A stretch of 64,000 nt of DNA. It comes from an uncultured Eubacteriales bacterium (GTDB lineage Bacteria; Bacillota; Clostridia; Christensenellales; Aristaeellaceae). The stretch covers positions 28,108-92,107 of the forward strand of contig CACWXP010000012.1 in the NCBI GenBank assembly GCA_902764875.1, read 5' to 3'. This document shows positions 45,853 through 54,482 of the stretch, piece after piece; the first letter of the stretch is position 1; every line of letters starts with the position of its first letter. The notes below the pieces were generated by a model that saw only the letters and a program-made list of their open reading frames with translations, was not told the origin of the DNA and made no database searches. The translations under genes and the position numbers were made by a program.

Positions 45853-46701
45853 ATGACAACACTGAGCCGCGAAACACCGCAGGAGAAAAAGACGCTGTTC
45901 CGCTCCAATCCGGTGCTGAACCGGATGAGCAAAATCACGGAACGCTCGGAAACCAATGCAGCCACCTACGCCGGTATCGCCACGAAAACGACCTTCTTCC
46001 TGCTGATGACGCTGGTTGGGGTTGTGATCCAGCTGCTGGTATCGAACATGCTGGCTTCCGAACCGGTCTGGCAATCCTTTACAATCAACAAAAAGTTCGT
46101 CGTTTCTCTTTCCCTGAAAGAGACCTATATCATCGGCGGGGTTCTGATTGCGGGCCTGATTGCCGAACTGGTCGGCATGTTTGCCCGGAAAACCATTCCG
46201 GTCACCGGAACGATCTATGCTGCCAGCCAGGGATATTTCATTTCCTTCCTGGTGTTCAAGGTGCTCGGTGAGTACAGCTATCTGGGCCTGGAAGCGCTGC
46301 TGCTGACGGTGGCGGTGGTGCTGGTCATGGGCTGGCTGTATACCTCCGGCATCATTAAGGTCGACAACAAGTTCCGCACGGTACTGCTGGCACTGATGCT
46401 GGGTTCGGTGGCTGTCGGCTTGCTGACCTTTATCGGCTCCCTGATCCCTGCCACCCGGCCCTTTGTCCAGAGCATCATGGGCAATCCCGGGATCGCCATC
46501 GCGGTGGACGTGGTCGGCCTGCTGATCGCATCCCTCTTCCTGATCAGCGATTTCTCCATGATTCAGGAATGTGTGGAGCGCGGCTATCCGAAGGACTGCG
46601 AATGGTACGCCGCCTTCGGTCTGGCCTTCACGGTCATCTGGATTTACCTGAAGATTCTCGACCTGCTAATGCGGATCGCGGGAAACAAAAAGGACAGCTG
46701 A
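45853..46701 (+). CDS. Bax inhibitor-1/YccA-type membrane protein
   Basis: 282 residues. A hydrophilic N-terminus (about 40 residues, FRSNPVLNRMSK) precedes seven membrane helices. The family signature at the end, FSMIQECVERGYPKDCEWYAAFGLAFTVIWIYLKILDLL, carries the conserved aspartate and EWY-AFGL motif of the bacterial BaxI_1 group. The function is unknown; distant relatives such as BsYetJ are pH-gated calcium channels. ATG 45853 follows GAAGGTGA; an in-frame TTG at 45826 is less likely. It is monocistronic with its own promoter and two downstream terminators. Confidence 0.88.
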   Translation: MTTLSRETPQEKKTLFRSNPVLNRMSKITERSETNAATYAGIATKTTFFLLMTLVGVVIQLLVSNMLASEPVWQSFTINKKFVVSLSLKETYIIGGVLIAGLIAELVGMFARKTIPVTGTIYAASQGYFISFLVFKVLGEYSYLGLEALLLTVAVVLVMGWLYTSGIIKVDNKFRTVLLALMLGSVAVGLLTFIGSLIPATRPFVQSIMGNPGIAIAVDVVGLLIASLFLISDFSMIQECVERGYPKDCEWYAAFGLAFTVIWIYLKILDLLMRIAGNKKDS

Positions 46702-46755
46702 CCACAGGGGATAACAAAAGAACAGCCGGCCCGTCAGGTCACTAGGACAAAAAAT

Positions 46756-46788
46756 CAGCGCAGCATCGTTCGCTGCGCTGTTTGTCTT
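46756..46788. terminator. Bidirectional terminator hairpin
   Basis: Stem CAGCGCAGC / GCTGCGCTG with a seven-base loop, AAAAAAT on the left and TTTGTCTT on the right, so it can stop the BaxI gene and the converging small gene at 46837. Confidence 0.7.
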
Positions 46789-46806
46789 GCTCCAAAAGAT
46801 CCATTC

Positions 46807-46835
46807 GCGGAGGCAAAAAAAGCCCTCGCTTTTTT
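46807..46835 (+). terminator. Second hairpin-plus-T terminator
   Basis: GCGGAGGC / GCCCTCGC (one G-U pair, one mismatch) around an A7 loop, followed by six T. A back-up terminator on the plus strand. Confidence 0.6.
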
Positions 46836-46836
46836 C

Positions 46837-47067
46837 TTACTGCTTTTTTTCGCTGTCCTTGCCCTTGCCGTTGTCCTTTTTCCATACGGAATAAGCACAG
46901 GAAACACCGAAGCAGACGCCCAGAATCCAGTCTAAGACGTTTTTGAAACCGTCGGCAAAGGTTCTTCCCTCCTGGATCAGCGTGTTTAAGAAGGCAAAGC
47001 CCGTTACAAACGCGGCGCAGGCAAGGACGCCGATCAGGATATACTTCACAATACTCTTGGAACCCAT
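46837..47067 (-). CDS. Small two-helix membrane protein
   Basis: 76 residues: MGSKSIVKYILIGVLACAAFV, a first helix, a short polar loop, a second helix in VLDWILGVCFGVSCAY, then a lysine-rich tail KKDNGKGKDSEKKQ. The start follows AGGAGG by nine bases, and a promoter-like TGGACA-17-TATAAT lies upstream on the same strand. No family recognised. The lysine-rich cytosolic tail and two helices would fit a small regulatory or stress membrane protein, but nothing specific supports a function. Confidence 0.72.
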   Translation of the reverse strand: MGSKSIVKYILIGVLACAAFVTGFAFLNTLIQEGRTFADGFKNVLDWILGVCFGVSCAYSVWKKDNGKGKDSEKKQ

Positions 47068-47105
47068 CGAATCATTCCTCCTTTCTCCATCATGATGATG
47101 CGGGC

Positions 47106-47134
47106 ATTATAGCAAAACCAGGCGCATCTGTCCA
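47106..47134 (-). promoter_or_regulatory. Promoter of the small membrane protein
   Basis: Minus strand TGGACA (47134-47129), 17-base spacer, TATAAT (47111-47106). It is divergent to the priA promoter. Confidence 0.7.
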
Positions 47135-47156
47135 GCCGGGAACCGAAAGATTGCGG

Positions 47157-47185
47157 TTGTCATGTCCGGCAGAAAACGATATAAT
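47157..47185 (+). promoter_or_regulatory. Promoter of the priA cluster
   Basis: TTGTCA at 47157-47162, 17-base spacer, consensus TATAAT at 47180-47185. It probably starts the long housekeeping transcript. Confidence 0.78.
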
Positions 47186-47223
47186 AAAAGATGGTGTTTT
47201 ATGCCCGGAAAGGAGGGAAAGGG

Positions 47224-49461
47224 ATGTATTGCCGGGTGATCGTGGACATCGTTCATGAGAATGTGGCAAAACCTTTTACCTACCTGATTCCGGAGAGCAT
47301 GGAACTTTGCGCGGGGCAGCGTGTGGCTGTTCCTTTCGGAAGGCGTGAAAAGGAAGGCGTCGTCGTTGAAATCACGGATGAATGCGACGTGCCGGCAGAG
47401 AAACTGCGGGAAGTGATACGGCCGCTGGAGGACTACGCGGCGATTCCGCCGGAGCTGATGGCCCTGGCGGAGGAAATGGCCGTAAAGGCGCACTGCCCGC
47501 TGGCCGAAACGCTGCGCCTGATGCTGCCGGCGCAGATGCGCGGCGGAAGGGTGCACGTAAAAACCGTACGCGTGGCCCAGGCAGCGGTTTCGGAAGAGGA
47601 AATCCGCACGGCCCTGGCGGCCGACCGGCGCAAAGGGAAACGCGCGGCGCTGCTGGAAATCCTGGCGGACGGCAAAAAAAGAACGGTGCATGAGCTGGCG
47701 GAAAGCGTACGGGATCCGCAGGAAGCCCTGAAGAAACTCGCCCAGGACGGGCTGATCCGCCTGGGGGACGAGGAAACGCTGCGGACGCCGGAGGGCGCCT
47801 TCGCCGAGACGGAGGATCCGGGGTACGAACTGACCGCCGGTCAGCAGGAAGCCCTGGAGGAGATCCTGCCCTGCCTCACGGGCAAAGGCGGACGGTTCCT
47901 GCTGCACGGAGTGACCGGCAGCGGGAAGACGGAAGTGTTCATGAAGGCGGTCCGGGAGACGCTTTCCCTCGGGAAATGCGCCATCATCCTGGTTCCGGAA
48001 ATCGCCCTCACGCCCCAGATGGTCAGCTGGTTCCGGGGAAGGTTCGGCCCCGTTGCGGCAGTGATTCACAGCCGGCTGAGCCCGGGGGAGCGCTATGACG
48101 AATGGCGCAGGATCCGCCGGGGAGAGGCCCGCGTCGTGATCGGGGCGCGGAGCGCGGTGTTTTCGCCGGTGGAAAAGCTGGGGCTGATCGTTGTGGACGA
48201 AGAGCACGAGAGCACCTACCTGAACGACCGGCATCCGCGATACGACACACGGGACGTGGCGGCGAGCCGCTGTGCGCGGGAAAACGGGACGCTGATCCTG
48301 GCCAGCGCAACGCCCAGCATCCTCAGCTTTGCCCGGGCCCGGCGGGGAGACTACACCCTGCTGGAAATGCCGAAGCGGGTCAATGACCGGCCCCTGCCGG
48401 AGGTCGAGGTGATCGACATGCGGCAGGAACTGGAAAACGGCAACCGCACGGTGCTGAGCAACGCGCTGCGCAGGGCCCTGAAGGACTGCATTGACGCCGG
48501 GGAGCAGGCGATCCTGCTGATGAACCGGCGGGGATATAACAGCTTTGTGAGCTGCAGGACCTGCGGATACGTCGTGAAATGCCCGAACTGCGATATCAGC
48601 ATGACCTATCACCTGGGCGGAAGCGACGGGAAACTGCGCTGCCACTACTGCGGAACGGAAGCGGCGCCGCCGACGGTCTGCCCGGAATGCGGCGGACGCT
48701 ACATCCGCTACTTCGGGGCGGGCACCCAGAAGGTGGAGGAGGAGGTCGCCAAAATGCTCCCCGGGGTCGTTTGCGCCCGGATGGACTACGACACCACGGG
48801 CACGAAGGACGGCCACGGAAAGATCCTTGAGGAATTCCGGAGCGGCCGGGCGCGGATCCTGATCGGAACCCAGATGATCGCCAAGGGGCTGGACTTTCCG
48901 CAGGTGACGCTGGTGGGCGTCGTGGCTGCGGACATGGCGCTGAACCTGCCGGACTACCGGAGCCGGGAGCGCGCGTTCCAGCTGTTCACCCAGGTGGCCG
49001 GCCGGGCCGGCCGGGGGCAGCAAAGCGGCCGTGTGATCATCCAGACCTACCTGCCGAACGATCCGGTGATCGGGTTTGCCTCGCGGCAGGACTACCGGGC
49101 GTTCTTTGAAAGCGAATTCCGCCGGCGCCGGAACCGCCTGTATCCGCCCTTTACGGTGCTGGGCCGGCTGCTGATTGAAAGCAGCCGGGAAGAAGCGGCC
49201 GTGCGGGCCGCGGAGGAGCTGGACGGGAAGGTGCGGGCACTGACGGCGCAGCATCCGGACTGGCAGAAGAAAATCCTGACGATGCTGAAGGATATCCCCT
49301 CGGTGAAATTCCTGAAGGCGAAGCACCGGCGGCATATCGTGATCAAGGCGCTGGTGGGCCCGGAAACGGATGCGTTCTTCGGGGCGCTGACGGAGATGGC
49401 GGGGGAAGGAACCGACGGCGCGGAGGTCACCTTCGAGGTGAACCCGGCGACGATGATGTAG
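47224..49461 (+). CDS. priA: Primosomal protein N' (replication restart helicase PriA)
   Basis: 745-residue superfamily-2 helicase that reloads the replisome at stalled forks. An N-terminal DNA-binding domain (YCRVIVDIVHENVAKPFTY) is followed by Walker A GVTGSGKTEVF, Walker B-type VDEEHES, and zinc-knuckle pairs CRTCGYVVKCPNC, CHYCGTEAAPPTVCPECG. The helicase motif VAGRAGRGQQSG is intact. Start 47224 follows AAGGAGGGAAAGGG; an in-frame start at 47191 lacks such a site. It begins the conserved Firmicute cluster leading to prkC and rpe. Confidence 0.96.
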   Translation: MYCRVIVDIVHENVAKPFTYLIPESMELCAGQRVAVPFGRREKEGVVVEITDECDVPAEKLREVIRPLEDYAAIPPELMALAEEMAVKAHCPLAETLRLMLPAQMRGGRVHVKTVRVAQAAVSEEEIRTALAADRRKGKRAALLEILADGKKRTVHELAESVRDPQEALKKLAQDGLIRLGDEETLRTPEGAFAETEDPGYELTAGQQEALEEILPCLTGKGGRFLLHGVTGSGKTEVFMKAVRETLSLGKCAIILVPEIALTPQMVSWFRGRFGPVAAVIHSRLSPGERYDEWRRIRRGEARVVIGARSAVFSPVEKLGLIVVDEEHESTYLNDRHPRYDTRDVAASRCARENGTLILASATPSILSFARARRGDYTLLEMPKRVNDRPLPEVEVIDMRQELENGNRTVLSNALRRALKDCIDAGEQAILLMNRRGYNSFVSCRTCGYVVKCPNCDISMTYHLGGSDGKLRCHYCGTEAAPPTVCPECGGRYIRYFGAGTQKVEEEVAKMLPGVVCARMDYDTTGTKDGHGKILEEFRSGRARILIGTQMIAKGLDFPQVTLVGVVAADMALNLPDYRSRERAFQLFTQVAGRAGRGQQSGRVIIQTYLPNDPVIGFASRQDYRAFFESEFRRRRNRLYPPFTVLGRLLIESSREEAAVRAAEELDGKVRALTAQHPDWQKKILTMLKDIPSVKFLKAKHRRHIVIKALVGPETDAFFGALTEMAGEGTDGAEVTFEVNPATMM

Positions 49462-49474
49462 GTTGGAGATTGCT

Positions 49475-50533
49475 GTGGAGAAGGTTGAACTGACGGGGAT
49501 GACCCGGGCGGAGATCACGGACTGGGCGCGGGAAAACGGCTTTCCGGCTTTCCGGGGGAAACAGATTTTCGAATGGATTCACCGGGGGGCGGACTTTGAC
49601 GGGATGACGAACCTGCCGAAGGACATGCGGGAGAAACTGAAGGCATCCGCGGTGGCCCAGCCGGTGACCGTTCAGCTGCACCGGGAAAGCGCGCTGGACG
49701 GGACGGTGAAATTCCTCTACGCGCTGCGGGACGGCAACTGCGTGGAAGGCGTGCTGATGCAGTACAAATACGGCATGAGCCTTTGCATCAGCACCCAGGT
49801 GGGCTGCCGGATGGGATGCCGGTTCTGCGCCTCCACGCTGGAAGGACGGGTGCGGGATCTGACGGCCGGGGAAATGCTGGGAGAGATCCTTGCGGCGAAC
49901 CGGTTCCTGGCAGAGCAGGGGCGTGAAGCGCGGGTAAGTCACGTGGTGCTGATGGGCAGCGGGGAACCGCTGGACAACTATGATCAGGTGATCCGGTTCC
50001 TCCACCTGCTTCGGGAGGAGGAAGGAATCCGGATCAGCCTGCGAAACGTATCGCTGTCTACCTGCGGGATTGTGCCGCGAATGATGGATCTGGCGAAGGA
50101 GAACCTTCCGGTGACGCTGTGCGTCAGCCTGCATGCACCCAACGACGAAATCCGGCGAAAGACGATGCCCATCGCGAACACCTACGGGATCCGGGAAATC
50201 CTCGAAGCCTGCAGGGTTTACATTCGTGAAACCGGGCGCCGTGTGATTTTCGAATACGCGCTGGTCGACGGGGTGAACGCCGGGAAGGAGCACGCGCTGG
50301 AACTGGCGGAGCGGCTGCGGGGCATGCAGTGCCATGTGAACCTGATTCCGCTGAACGAAGTGAAGGAAAGAAACCTGAAAGGCGTCAGCGAGGACACCGT
50401 GCGCGTGTTTATGCAGACGCTGGAGGAAAAACATATTTCCGTTACGCGGCGCAGGGAAATGGGCGACGATATCGAAGGCGCCTGCGGCCAGCTTCGGCGG
50501 ACGGTTTTGCAGCATCAGGAAGCGGACGCCTGA
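49475..50533 (+). CDS. rlmN: Dual-specificity 23S rRNA A2503 / tRNA A37 C2-methyltransferase
   Basis: 352-residue radical-SAM enzyme. The Cx3Cx2C iron-sulphur motif is GCRMGCRFCAS, and the C-terminal methyl-carrying/resolving cysteine is in DDIEGACGQLRR. SGEPLDNYDQV and CVSLHAPNDEIRRKTMPI are RlmN signatures. I chose the GTG at 49475, five bases after TGGAGA; a TTG at 49463 is also in frame. Its position between priA and def differs from B. subtilis, where rlmN follows rsmB. It tunes the peptidyl transferase centre and translation fidelity. Confidence 0.95.
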   Translation: MEKVELTGMTRAEITDWARENGFPAFRGKQIFEWIHRGADFDGMTNLPKDMREKLKASAVAQPVTVQLHRESALDGTVKFLYALRDGNCVEGVLMQYKYGMSLCISTQVGCRMGCRFCASTLEGRVRDLTAGEMLGEILAANRFLAEQGREARVSHVVLMGSGEPLDNYDQVIRFLHLLREEEGIRISLRNVSLSTCGIVPRMMDLAKENLPVTLCVSLHAPNDEIRRKTMPIANTYGIREILEACRVYIRETGRRVIFEYALVDGVNAGKEHALELAERLRGMQCHVNLIPLNEVKERNLKGVSEDTVRVFMQTLEEKHISVTRRREMGDDIEGACGQLRRTVLQHQEADA

Positions 50534-50582
50534 ACGGGGCGGCCGGCGATGGTAGAATAAAAAAAGTTTGGAGAGGCATCCT

Positions 50583-51083
50583 ATGGGAACGAGAAAGATT
50601 GTGACGGTCGGGGACGAGACGCTGCGGAAAATCTGCAAAAAGCAGGAAAAGTTTGATCTGCGGCTGGCGCTGCTGCTGAAGGACATGGCGGACACCATGT
50701 ACAAGGCGGAAGGCGTCGGCCTGGCGGCGCCCCAGGTGGGGATTCTGCGGCGGGTTTGCGTTGTGGATGTCACGGAGGATCACAGCGGTCTGCTGGAGAT
50801 GGTGAACCCGGAGATCGTCAAACGCGAGGGAACCCAGACGGGACGGGAGGGCTGCCTGAGCGTGCCCGGACGGCAGGGCGTCGTGACCCGGCCGATGAAG
50901 GTGACCGCCCGGTACCAGACCCGGAAGGGCGATTGGATGGAGATTGAGACGGAGGGCTTCGAGGCCCGCGCGATCTGCCATGAGCTGGATCACCTGGACG
51001 GAAAACTGTACATCGACATGATGGACCGGGAACTGACCAAGGAAGAGATCGAAGGACATATTCCGGAGGACGACGCGCAATGA
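50583..51083 (+). CDS. def: Peptide deformylase
   Basis: 166-residue metallo-deformylase that removes the N-formyl group of nascent proteins. The three motifs GVGLAAPQVG, EGCLSVPG (metal-binding Cys) and HELDHLDG (two His ligands and catalytic Glu) are complete. ATG 50583 follows GGAGAGGCATCC. It overlaps fmt, whose product installs the formyl group, by ATGA, the standard arrangement. Confidence 0.97.
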   Translation: MGTRKIVTVGDETLRKICKKQEKFDLRLALLLKDMADTMYKAEGVGLAAPQVGILRRVCVVDVTEDHSGLLEMVNPEIVKREGTQTGREGCLSVPGRQGVVTRPMKVTARYQTRKGDWMEIETEGFEARAICHELDHLDGKLYIDMMDRELTKEEIEGHIPEDDAQ

Positions 51084-51991
51084 GAATTGTTTTTATGGGC
51101 ACGCCGGAGTTCGCCGTTCCGAGCCTCAAAGCCGTGATCGGATTCCCGGGCGCGGAGGTCGTCGGCGTTTTCACCCAGCCGGACCGGCCGAAGGGACGGG
51201 GCAACAAACTGACCCCGAGCCCCGTGAAGGTGACCGCCCTGGAGAACGGGATTCCGGTTTTCCAGCCGGAAAGAATCCGGAAGGACGGGGTGGAAGACCT
51301 GCGGGCGCTGCGGCCCGACCTTTGCGTGACAGCGGCCTTCGGGCAGATCCTGAGCAAAGAAGTGCTGGACATTCCGCCGATGGGAAACATCAACGTGCAC
51401 GCGTCACTGCTGCCGAAGCATCGGGGAAGCGCGCCCATTGCCTGGGCCATCATGCAGGGCGACCGGAAAGCCGGCGTCACCACGATGATGATGGACGAGG
51501 GCATCGACACGGGGGACATGCTGCTGCGGGCGGAAACGGACATCGGCGAAAGCGAGACCTGCGGCGAACTGACGGAGCGGCTGAGCCGCATCGGCGCAGA
51601 GGTACTGAAACAGACGCTGGAACAGCTTGCGGCCGGAACGCTGAAACGCACGCCGCAGAACAACGAAGAAATGACCTATGATCCGATGCTGAAAAAAGAA
51701 ATGGGCATGACGGACTTTTCGGGAACGGCGGAGGAGATCCGGGGGCTGATCAACGGACTGAATCCCTGGCCCTGCGTCAGCATTCCCTGCGGGGAAGGGC
51801 GAATAAAGCTGCTGCGGGCCGTCATGGCGGAGGGCAGCGGAACGCCCGGGAGTATCCTGCGGGCCGACCCGAAAGAAGGACTTATCATCGCCTGCGGAAC
51901 GGGGGCTGTCCGGATCCTGGAACTGCAGGCTCCCGGCGGAAAAAGGATGCGGCCGGAGGACTATCTGCGCGGACATACGATTGAAATCTGA
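51080..51991 (+). CDS. fmt: Methionyl-tRNA formyltransferase
   Basis: 303 residues. The N-terminus RIVFMGTPEFAVPSL, the folate/catalytic motif NVHASLLPKHRGSAPIAWAI and the following MDEGIDTGDML contain the catalytic Asn-His-Asp set. A C-terminal OB-fold domain completes the length. It formylates initiator Met-tRNA, the substrate charged by MetG (6433-8448) and deformylated by Def. It overlaps def by ATGA, and rsmB starts two bases after its stop, so the three are translationally coupled. Confidence 0.97.
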   Translation: MRIVFMGTPEFAVPSLKAVIGFPGAEVVGVFTQPDRPKGRGNKLTPSPVKVTALENGIPVFQPERIRKDGVEDLRALRPDLCVTAAFGQILSKEVLDIPPMGNINVHASLLPKHRGSAPIAWAIMQGDRKAGVTTMMMDEGIDTGDMLLRAETDIGESETCGELTERLSRIGAEVLKQTLEQLAAGTLKRTPQNNEEMTYDPMLKKEMGMTDFSGTAEEIRGLINGLNPWPCVSIPCGEGRIKLLRAVMAEGSGTPGSILRADPKEGLIIACGTGAVRILELQAPGGKRMRPEDYLRGHTIEI

Positions 51992-51993
51992 CA

Positions 51994-53550
51994 ATGACGG
52001 AGAAGAAAAAAGTGAGTGAAGAGAAAAAGGCTCCGGTGAACGGCAACAGGATGGCAGGCCGGCGGCCCGGAAATGGCAGAAAGCCCGCCGGCGCGCGGTC
52101 GGGATCGGGATTCCGGAAGGACGGGCAGAAGCCGTTCGGCAACCGGCGGCCCGGAAATGGCGGGCGGTCTGTGCGGCCGGGGAACAAACAGCCGGAGAAA
52201 AAGCCCGAACCGGAAGGCATGGCGCCGCGGCGGATTGCCCTGCGGGTGATTCGGCAGGTGACGGAGCAGGGAGCTTTTGCTTCGCTTTGCCTGGATAAGT
52301 CGCTGGAAAACTGCGGCCTGATTTCCGCAGACCGGCGGCTGGTCAGCCGGCTGGTGTACGACACGCTGGATCACCTGATTTATCTGGACTGGTGCCTTGG
52401 ACAGGTGATGGCCCGGGAGGATACGGACATTAAGCTGCGGAACATCCTGCGGCTGGGCGCCTGCCAGATCCTGCTGGAGGACCGGATTCCGGAGAGCGCG
52501 GCCACCAACACCTGCGTGCAGCTGTGCGTGGAGAACGGGATGGAAGGCCTGAAGGGCGTTTGCAACGGCATTCTGCGGAACCTGGTTCGCAAAAAAAATG
52601 AACTGGTGTTTCCCGATCCGGAGACGGAGCCGGACAAGGCAGACGCGATTCGGTTCAGCCTGCCGGAATGGCTGTGGATCCGTCTGCGGGAGGCTTACGG
52701 CCGGGAGGAAGCCCAAAAGATCCTCAGCACGCCGCGGGGAACGGAGGGCTGGACGGTGCGGCCGAACCTGACAAAGCTGACGGACGAAGACTTCGAAAAG
52801 CTGCTGGCCAAAAAGGTGTGGGAAAAGGAGAAAACGGACCTGCCCCATGCATGGCGGATCCGCGGGGCGATGGACATTGCCCGGGACGCCGACTTTACCG
52901 GCGGCAATTTCTCCATTATGACCGGCGGGAGCATGATTGCCTGTCTGGCCATGGACGCAAAGCGCGGAAAACAGATCCTCGACTGCTGTGCGGCGCCGGG
53001 CGGAAAGACCTGCTATCTGGCGGAGCTCATGGGCGGAACGGGACGGGTGCAGGCCTGGGATCTGCACGAGCACCGGACGGCCCTGATCGAAGCCCAGGCG
53101 CGGAGACTGGGGCTGGAGAACGTCCGGCCGATGGTGCGGGACGCGCTGAAAGCACGCGAAGACCTGATTCAGACGATGGACGGCGTGCTGCTGGATGCCC
53201 CGTGCACGGGCCTCGGGATGCTGGCGGAAAAGCCGGACATCAAGCTGCGGGTGACGGAGGAAAGCCTGCGGGAACTGACGGAGATTCAGCGGAAAATGCT
53301 GGACACGGTCTGCGCATACGTCAGGGAAGGCGGAACGCTGGTGTATTCCACCTGCAGTATCCTGCCGGAGGAGAACGAACAACAGGCGGAAGATTTCCTG
53401 CGGAGGCATCCGGAATTTGAAGCAGCGGCGCTGCCGGAGACGGTTCCGGAGAAGTATACGCAGTATCGGAAAACCGGGCTGCAGCTGCTGGAGTACCGGG
53501 ACGGCGTGGAAGGATTCTATGTCTGCCGGTTCAGACGGAAACGGATTTAG
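51994..53550 (+). CDS. rsmB: 16S rRNA (cytosine967-C5)-methyltransferase
   Basis: 518 residues, about 70 longer than usual because of a basic N-terminal extension. This extension contains a 19-base direct repeat (52059-52077 and 52143-52161) encoding RRPGNG twice. A NusB-like domain (RIALRVIRQVTEQGAFASLCLD) and a SAM methyltransferase domain follow. SAM-binding motif I is LDCCAAPGGKTCYLAEL. The two catalytic cysteines are in LLDAPCTGLGML and YSTCSILPEEN. The extension probably helps rRNA binding. It is cotranscribed with fmt, and its TAG stop lies inside a repeat run. Confidence 0.94.
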   Translation: MTEKKKVSEEKKAPVNGNRMAGRRPGNGRKPAGARSGSGFRKDGQKPFGNRRPGNGGRSVRPGNKQPEKKPEPEGMAPRRIALRVIRQVTEQGAFASLCLDKSLENCGLISADRRLVSRLVYDTLDHLIYLDWCLGQVMAREDTDIKLRNILRLGACQILLEDRIPESAATNTCVQLCVENGMEGLKGVCNGILRNLVRKKNELVFPDPETEPDKADAIRFSLPEWLWIRLREAYGREEAQKILSTPRGTEGWTVRPNLTKLTDEDFEKLLAKKVWEKEKTDLPHAWRIRGAMDIARDADFTGGNFSIMTGGSMIACLAMDAKRGKQILDCCAAPGGKTCYLAELMGGTGRVQAWDLHEHRTALIEAQARRLGLENVRPMVRDALKAREDLIQTMDGVLLDAPCTGLGMLAEKPDIKLRVTEESLRELTEIQRKMLDTVCAYVREGGTLVYSTCSILPEENEQQAEDFLRRHPEFEAAALPETVPEKYTQYRKTGLQLLEYRDGVEGFYVCRFRRKRI

Positions 53551-53580
53551 GATTCAGGATATAGGATTCAGGGTTGGGTT
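53548..53580 (+). repeat. GGATTCAG-type tandem repeat after rsmB
   Basis: Starting at the rsmB stop codon: TAGGATTCAGGATATAGGATTCAGGGTTGGG. The octamer GGATTCAG/GGATATAG recurs and resembles the run after tsaE (1301-1352). Confidence 0.55.
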
Positions 53581-53618
53581 TGCGGATTTCAGACTTTTGC
53601 TCGGGAGAATGAAGGAAT

Positions 53619-54482
53619 ATGAGAAAGTTTAACCTGAAGGACAAAGCAGCGGAACGGATGATGAATCCGGAGGCGGAAAAGCCGGTGGCAGAGCCGGAAG
53701 AGGAGCGGGCGGAATGTCCGGTGAGCGGATTTTCGATCGCGAGCCGGACGGATGTGGGCCGGGTTCGCAAAAGCAACCAGGACGCATTGATCATCGGAGA
53801 AGGCATCGCAGGCGTGGCGGATGGTATGGGCGGCCACAACGGCGGTGAAATCGCCAGCGGCGAAACCCGGGACGGGATTCTGCGGGAACTGCAGGGGAAA
53901 ACTCCGGATCGTCAGGTGCTGGAAGAAGCCGTGAAGAAAGTCAACCTGGAGGTCTGGGAGCGGCAGGAAAAGGACGCGGCGCTGACCGGCATGGGGACGA
54001 CGCTGACGCTGCTCTGGCCCGGAGAAAAAGAAATGCTGATCGCCCAGGTGGGCGACAGCCGCGCCTATCTGATCCGGGATGGGAAGATGCGCCAGGTCAC
54101 GGAGGATCATTCCCTGGTCGGGGATATGGTGCGCAGGGGCGTGCTGACGGAAGAGCAGGCGGCCTGCCATCCGATGCGGAATTACATCACCCGCGCTGTC
54201 GGAACCGAAGATGCAATCGAGGTGGATCTTTACAGCGAAAAACGCAAAAAAGGCGACCGCTGGCTGATCTGTTCGGACGGGCTGTACAGCCAGATCACCA
54301 AGACCGCGCTGGAAGAGGCGGCACAGACGGAAGACCCGGAGACGGCGGCGGACAGGCTGCTGCAGGCAGCTCTTGAAGGCGGCGGGAAAGACAACATCAC
54401 CCTCATTCTGATGACAGACGAAACAGAAATCGAAACCGAAACAGCCTCCAATGAAACGAAGACCGGGGAGGCGGAAGCATGA
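53619..54482 (+). CDS. prpC: PP2C-family Ser/Thr phosphatase (PrpC/Stp1)
   Basis: 287 residues. After a 35-residue acidic N-terminal extension, the PP2C core has TDVGRVRKSNQDA, the metal-binding VADGMGGHNGGEIAS, VGDSRAYLIRDG, LICSDGLYSQ and DNITLILM. It dephosphorylates targets of the PASTA kinase encoded next, and overlaps it by ATGA, the universal Firmicute pairing. Both regulate cell wall synthesis and growth. The start follows GGGAGAATGAAGGAAT. Confidence 0.93.
   Translation: MRKFNLKDKAAERMMNPEAEKPVAEPEEERAECPVSGFSIASRTDVGRVRKSNQDALIIGEGIAGVADGMGGHNGGEIASGETRDGILRELQGKTPDRQVLEEAVKKVNLEVWERQEKDAALTGMGTTLTLLWPGEKEMLIAQVGDSRAYLIRDGKMRQVTEDHSLVGDMVRRGVLTEEQAACHPMRNYITRAVGTEDAIEVDLYSEKRKKGDRWLICSDGLYSQITKTALEEAAQTEDPETAADRLLQAALEGGGKDNITLILMTDETEIETETASNETKTGEAEA

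Noticed and set aside
47107-49518. 803-codon open frame on the minus strand
   Set aside because: Antisense shadow of priA, which has intact helicase and zinc motifs.
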